Shown here piece by piece: positions 60,106-64,000 of a DNA stretch of 64,000 nucleotides. The DNA comes from Knoxdaviesia capensis. Its lineage: Eukaryota > Ascomycota > Sordariomycetes > Microascales > Gondwanamycetaceae. The stretch spans positions 124,001 through 188,000 of the forward strand of contig LNGK01000005.1 in NCBI GenBank assembly GCA_001510575.1, in the 5' to 3' direction. Position 1 is the first letter of the stretch. Each line of letters starts with the position of its first letter. Under the pieces are notes generated by a model. That model worked only from the letters and a program-made list of their open reading frames with translations, was not told the origin of the DNA and did not search any database. A program made the position numbers and the translations under genes.

Positions 60106-61864
60106 TCATCTGATCTCCTTTCCATCCACCTCTCTGGCCTGGCCAGTCTCGGTACCCGACGACGCATCGTCAGCCTCCGCGTTCTTCTGGCGCAGGGCAT
60201 CGCGGCGCGAGTACCACACCACAAACACCGTCCACGCCACGAACGCCACGTTCATCACAGCCTCCATCACGTAACCGCGGAAGAAGCGCGGCGCCTCGGT
60301 GGTGGGGAAGGCCACAATCGGCACCCACACGCCGAACGCCGTGCTGATGGCCAGCATGGAGCTGACCACAAACGCGCGCTCTTCGGCATCGGCGGCACAG
60401 GCGAGGTTGGCCACGCTGTAGTTGATGGGCGAGAGCGACACCTCGATGTAGCTGATGGCAACGGCAAACCTAAAGATAAGGAACATTGGGTGTTAGTGGT
60501 CGGTCTTTTGGTTGGGGAAGATAACCGGAGGAGGGGTGCGGGTGCAAGGGGAAAAGGGGGGGGGTACGTACCACTTAAACGAAAAGCTGGTCTCATCATA
60601 CAGCAGCCAAGCAAACTTGGAAATAAAGTGGACTCCACAAACGGTGCCGATCAGCGGCACAATGGACGAGTATCCAAACTTGTCGACAGTCCAGGCAAAG
60701 CCGAAGATGAGCAGGATTCCAATACCGGGGCTGACCGACGAGTAGTTGTTGACCTGCACCACACTGTACTGCGACTGAGCACGGAGCCACAGAACGGGAG
60801 CACCAGTCAGCATGGACTGGTAGCCCATGAGCCACAGGATGTTCCACGGGACCAGCACCCAGAAGTGCCAGCGGCCGAGGAAGCGCTTGATCGTAGTCGT
60901 GTTGATCGAGAGGCCGCTGCTGCCGTGGCCAGCCTCCAGACGGCCCTCGAGCTGCATGCGCGCCTTGGCCATTGCGAACTCCTCCTCCGTGAAGAACCAG
61001 CGCCGGCCGTCCTTGGGGGTACCGGGGAAGCTAATCAGGCCCCATAGCGCCACCGGGAAGGTCATCAGCGCAGCCACGATGTACATCCACCGCCAGCCCG
61101 AGTGGCCCAGGACACCGTCCAACGAGGCGTAGATACGGGCGGCCAGGAGACCGGTGGTCATGGTACCAACGCCTGACGACACGTAGAACACACCGGCGCG
61201 GCGCATTAGCTCATTGCCGCGGTACCAGCTGCCCAGCACGTAGTGGATCGAGCAGAAGTACGGGCCCTGCAGCAGACCGATCATGAAGCGGTAGGCAGCC
61301 AGCTCGCCGAAGCCGTCGGCGCGGTAGCACAGCAGCGTGAACACGCCCCAGAGGGTCATCGAGGCGGGGATCACATACTGCGAGGGGAACTTGGTGACCA
61401 GAAGAGTTGCGGGAATCATGGAACTAAGGGTTTGGGGGGGGTTTTGTTAGCCGGTGTCGCGGCGCTGGATGTGTGATGATAGACCAAGGGGGCACAACTT
61501 ACATGCAGTATCCGGCGCGAAACACGGAGTTGAGCTCAGCGAGCTCGTTGCCAAAGAGCTTAAGCTCCTCTTTCATACCGGAGACATAGGCGTTTGACAG
61601 AATTCCACGATCAATGTAGAGGATCCAGAACCCAATAAAGGCAAACGACAGGATGTACAAGTCCAGCTTCAGAATCACGCGGCGCTCCAGCGGGCCGTCG
61701 CTGGCATCGAACCACGAGAAGAACGAGCCCTTGCCGGGCGTGAAGCTTCGGTTGGGCTGCTCGCTGAGGTCGGGGAAGAAGGTGGGGTCCGGGCGGACCA
61801 CGACGTTGGGCGTCACGGCTTCCTTGCCGGAGCTGCTATCGTCGGGAGTCGACTTGAAGCCCAT
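60106..61864 (-). CDS. MFS transporter, Dal5/Tna1 (anion:cation symporter) family
   Basis: This proton-coupled plasma-membrane carrier belongs to the group that imports allantoate, nicotinate, pantothenate, biotin and similar organic anions. Exons in order: 61864-61503, 61423-60572 and 60469-60106, giving 525 aa. About 12 membrane segments are visible. The first includes LYILSFAFIGFWILYIDRG, and the loop GMKEELKLFGNELAELNSVF is the Dal5-family pattern (usually DLxLxGxxYxxxxxxF). ILLIFGFAWTVDKF and KFAWLLYDETSFSFKWFAVAISYIE mark the second half. The N-terminal ~55 and C-terminal ~30 residues are hydrophilic and cytosolic. The ATG at 61864 is the first before TM1. It shares strand with the flavin monooxygenase. 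Confidence 0.88.
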
Positions 61865-63767
61865 GGCTGCTAGTCTGTGTGTATTAGATGAAGAGAACAA
61901 CAACGGGAAGGAGACTGTGTGCCGAGAGATTACAGTGGTCCCGAAGGGGAAGCAGCTGAGATCTAACGAGGAGAATGGAGAGATTAGAGGAGATGGAGAT
62001 GAAGACAACGGACAGCTTGAGTTGGAGATAGATCACAAAATCTTGAAGGCACTTGGATATACGTGAGGATCACCATCTATATATCATCGTCCCACGATGA
62101 GCCGATTACTCTTAAGCCATCTTTCGACAGTTGACAGCATCCAACGCAACTCGTTGGTACGCAAGTCCAGCCTGGCGATTTCCCGTGTAGCTAAGCTTCA
62201 GGTGTCCCCTAGATGCTCCACAATCTTCAAATTATATCTACGATTTCATCAAAACTTTTCCTTCTTTTCAAATGTGTCGTTGTCCCAGCCTCAGATGACG
62301 AGACCTCGACCAAAGTCTTCGCTCTTCCCCTGCCTTGTCGGACTCTTCTCTGACATTCAGATGCAGCCAAACAGGCGGTATCCCCGGTCCAGAGTATATT
62401 CGCCTTTCTTATTGTTTTTTGTTTAAGGATCAGACTAAGCTTGTTTGCCCGGCTGCGAGTTTTCTCTTTTTCCTGGCTTCTTCTATCTTGGTGCCGGTCT
62501 CTCTCACCAAGCTGTCATCCCACGACCTCCACTCCCCATGACCCAGGACCACTTTTCGCCATTTCAGCAAGTTCTCGCATATGATGGGAATCCCTGATAG
62601 TATCAACTGCTCGTCCTATCTCCCTCTCTCTCTCACCGCATCATCTCCGACCATCTGGTTCGTGGGCCCGTGGGCTATCGTGGGTGGATTGCCGCCCATC
62701 CACTCCGCTGGGCCTGGTGGGCACTGGTGTGCATCCCGGTTATCTCGGTGCCGGGAGGGTGTGTGGAATGAAAAAAGCAGCTCCAAATTCCCAATATAAC
62801 CCGAAGTTCTCTAACCGAAGTCAAGCTAGGTTTGTCTTGTGGGGGCCGAGATAATGCGCCCGTCTTGTGCTGGACTTGGGCACTCCTCTCCGTGTAAGTG
62901 GACCCCTGCGAGGATCTCATCATTTGATTGTGAGTGGTGTCACTCTCGTTACATGTGTCAAAGCCGGGGTTTGGTTCACTAGATATCAGCCTAAAGAAGA
63001 AAATAATGAAGAAAAAAAGAAACGAAAATCTTCGCGAGAACCAGATCCTTCCAGATCGGAATGGCTGGTGCGTGTAATTCGCCAGAATGCCTGACTTCGG
63101 CCAACATCCCGCGGAATCTCGGGCGCCAAATATTGAGGCCGTGGCCATGTGAGGATCTCCTCATCCCCGACCTCCAGGTCTTGGATACGGGATGAATCAG
63201 AAACCGCTAAGAGGTTTTCTCGCCTCTCCTAGACATAATACGGCCAGTTGTAAGTCGTAAGCTATGATCTGATAATGGACACTTTGCTCCGCAACCCAGC
63301 GTCTTTAGATTTCTTGTTCTATCAGAGTTTTCTTCCAGGGTAATGTGGTCCCCGTTCGTGCCTGGGGATACCGTAGTAGACTCGAAGGAGAGAAAATTGA
63401 AAGGTCAAAGATGAAAGATATCGGAATATCACAATATGAATTGCGCAAGTGTAAGACGTGATTCCTGGGCCGGGGAAAGCTGAGCACCCAGCCGGTCATT
63501 CTGGTGGTCCTCTAGGGGATAGCACATATCTTCATGTCACAGTTATAATATACGATTCTGCAACCTATATGCTGCCCAATTTGAGTCCCCCTCACATCTG
63601 TTCAGCAGTTCGTTGTACAGTGTCCTGACCGATACTCAACCCAGCACCTCTCCCAGCTTACACCTCCATACTCTCTCTTCTTTTCAATAGCCCGATTTGC
63701 TTTCATTTTATGACATCCGTCGTGTTCAAAACTCCCTTCATAGTGCTTGCTGCTTCTTCCATTCAAG
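61865..63767. promoter_or_regulatory. Divergent intergenic region of MFS and FAD monooxygenase genes
   Basis: About 1.9 kb between divergent start codons. No gene, tandem repeat or clear TATA box stands out. Purine-rich sequence just upstream of the MFS start (61880-62030) is its leader read on the other strand, and a T/C-rich stretch (63650-63765) precedes the rightward gene. Confidence 0.5.
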
Positions 63768-64000
63768 ATGGGTTCTCGTGTGCAGACCGATGGTCCCAAG
63801 CCTGAGTCGTCCGGGTCGTCATCCCCGGCGCCAGCACTGACTCCCACCACCACTTCGTCATCCACCGCACCCACGTCTCCCAGCAACTCTGCGGAGGGCA
63901 CCAGCCGGTATGACTCGACCTACTTCCCCAAGCAAGTGCCTTGGAATCCGTTCCGGCCTGTCAAGGTCATCATCGTCGGTGCCGGAATCGGAGGAGTGGC
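63768..64000 (+). CDS. FAD-dependent monooxygenase, N-terminal part (cut by window end)
   Basis: The first 77 codons are visible, starting at ATG 63768. A Ser/Thr/Pro-rich leader of about 45 residues is followed by RYDSTYFPKQVPWNPFRPVK and then VIIVGAGIGGVA, a GxGxxG dinucleotide-binding turn preceded by a hydrophobic strand. This is the FAD site of flavin monooxygenases (Baeyer-Villiger or salicylate-hydroxylase types). The PWNPFRPVKVIIVG lead-in is most like fungal Baeyer-Villiger/FMO-type proteins, but the class cannot be settled from this fragment. It is divergent from the MFS carrier. Confidence 0.7.
   Translation, partial: MGSRVQTDGPKPESSGSSSPAPALTPTTTSSSTAPTSPSNSAEGTSRYDSTYFPKQVPWNPFRPVKVIIVGAGIGGV

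Overview
The window reads as nuclear DNA of a filamentous ascomycete, most likely an Aspergillus/Penicillium-type member of the Eurotiales. The reasons are short GT-AG introns with CTAAC/CTGAC-like branch sites, pyrimidine-rich leaders, and genes that match fungal families: a mitochondrial methylisocitrate lyase, COP9 subunit 2, Sen1, SUR7, a Dal5-type MFS carrier and a DszA-type monooxygenase. It also carries a retrotransposon mutated in the manner of RIP (repeat-induced point mutation). No species call is possible from the sequence alone. All exon models were built by eye from splice sites and phase continuity.

Layout: 1-5554 is a nearly complete Ty1/copia-like LTR retrotransposon reading leftwards. 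It has 122-bp LTRs and an interior from which CpA/TpG has almost vanished. Next come methylisocitrate lyase (6092-8001, +) and csnB (8573-10187, +). A gene desert of about 19 kb (10188-29152) follows, rich in microsatellites and pyrimidine tracts, with one doubtful small gene or relic at 18425-18780. An otubain-type deubiquitinase with a polyglutamine N-terminus lies at 29153-32563 (+), a SUR7/PalI-family membrane protein at 35729-36527 (+), and an endonuclease III-like HhH-GPD protein at 38211-39182 (+), whose upstream region carries an imperfect repeat family. A large ULD-like/CorA-like gene (40258-44873, -) has a 39-bp minisatellite at its N-terminus and an apparent 1-nt frameshift. It is divergent from sen1 (46510-53215, +).

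The right end, 53.9-64 kb, looks like an accessory metabolic neighbourhood: a medium-chain dehydrogenase/reductase (53977-55590, -), a DszA/NtaA/SnaA-type flavin monooxygenase (56690-58496, -), a Dal5-family MFS transporter (60106-61864, -) and the start of an FAD-dependent monooxygenase (63768 to the window end, +). An importer, two oxygenases and a reductase would suit uptake and oxidative breakdown of a small organic compound; that link is inferred from adjacency. Methylisocitrate lyase, csnB, the otubain and sen1 are housekeeping genes with no evident functional link to one another.

The most notable structures are the strictly CpA-targeted mutation of the retrotransposon with a sharp edge inside one LTR, the 19-kb gene desert, the frameshifted CorA-like gene whose frame could be rescued by tandem splice acceptors, telomere-like CCCTAA boxes scattered through intergenic DNA, and the repeat family upstream of the DNA-repair-like gene. 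I found no convincing tRNA, rRNA or CRISPR array.
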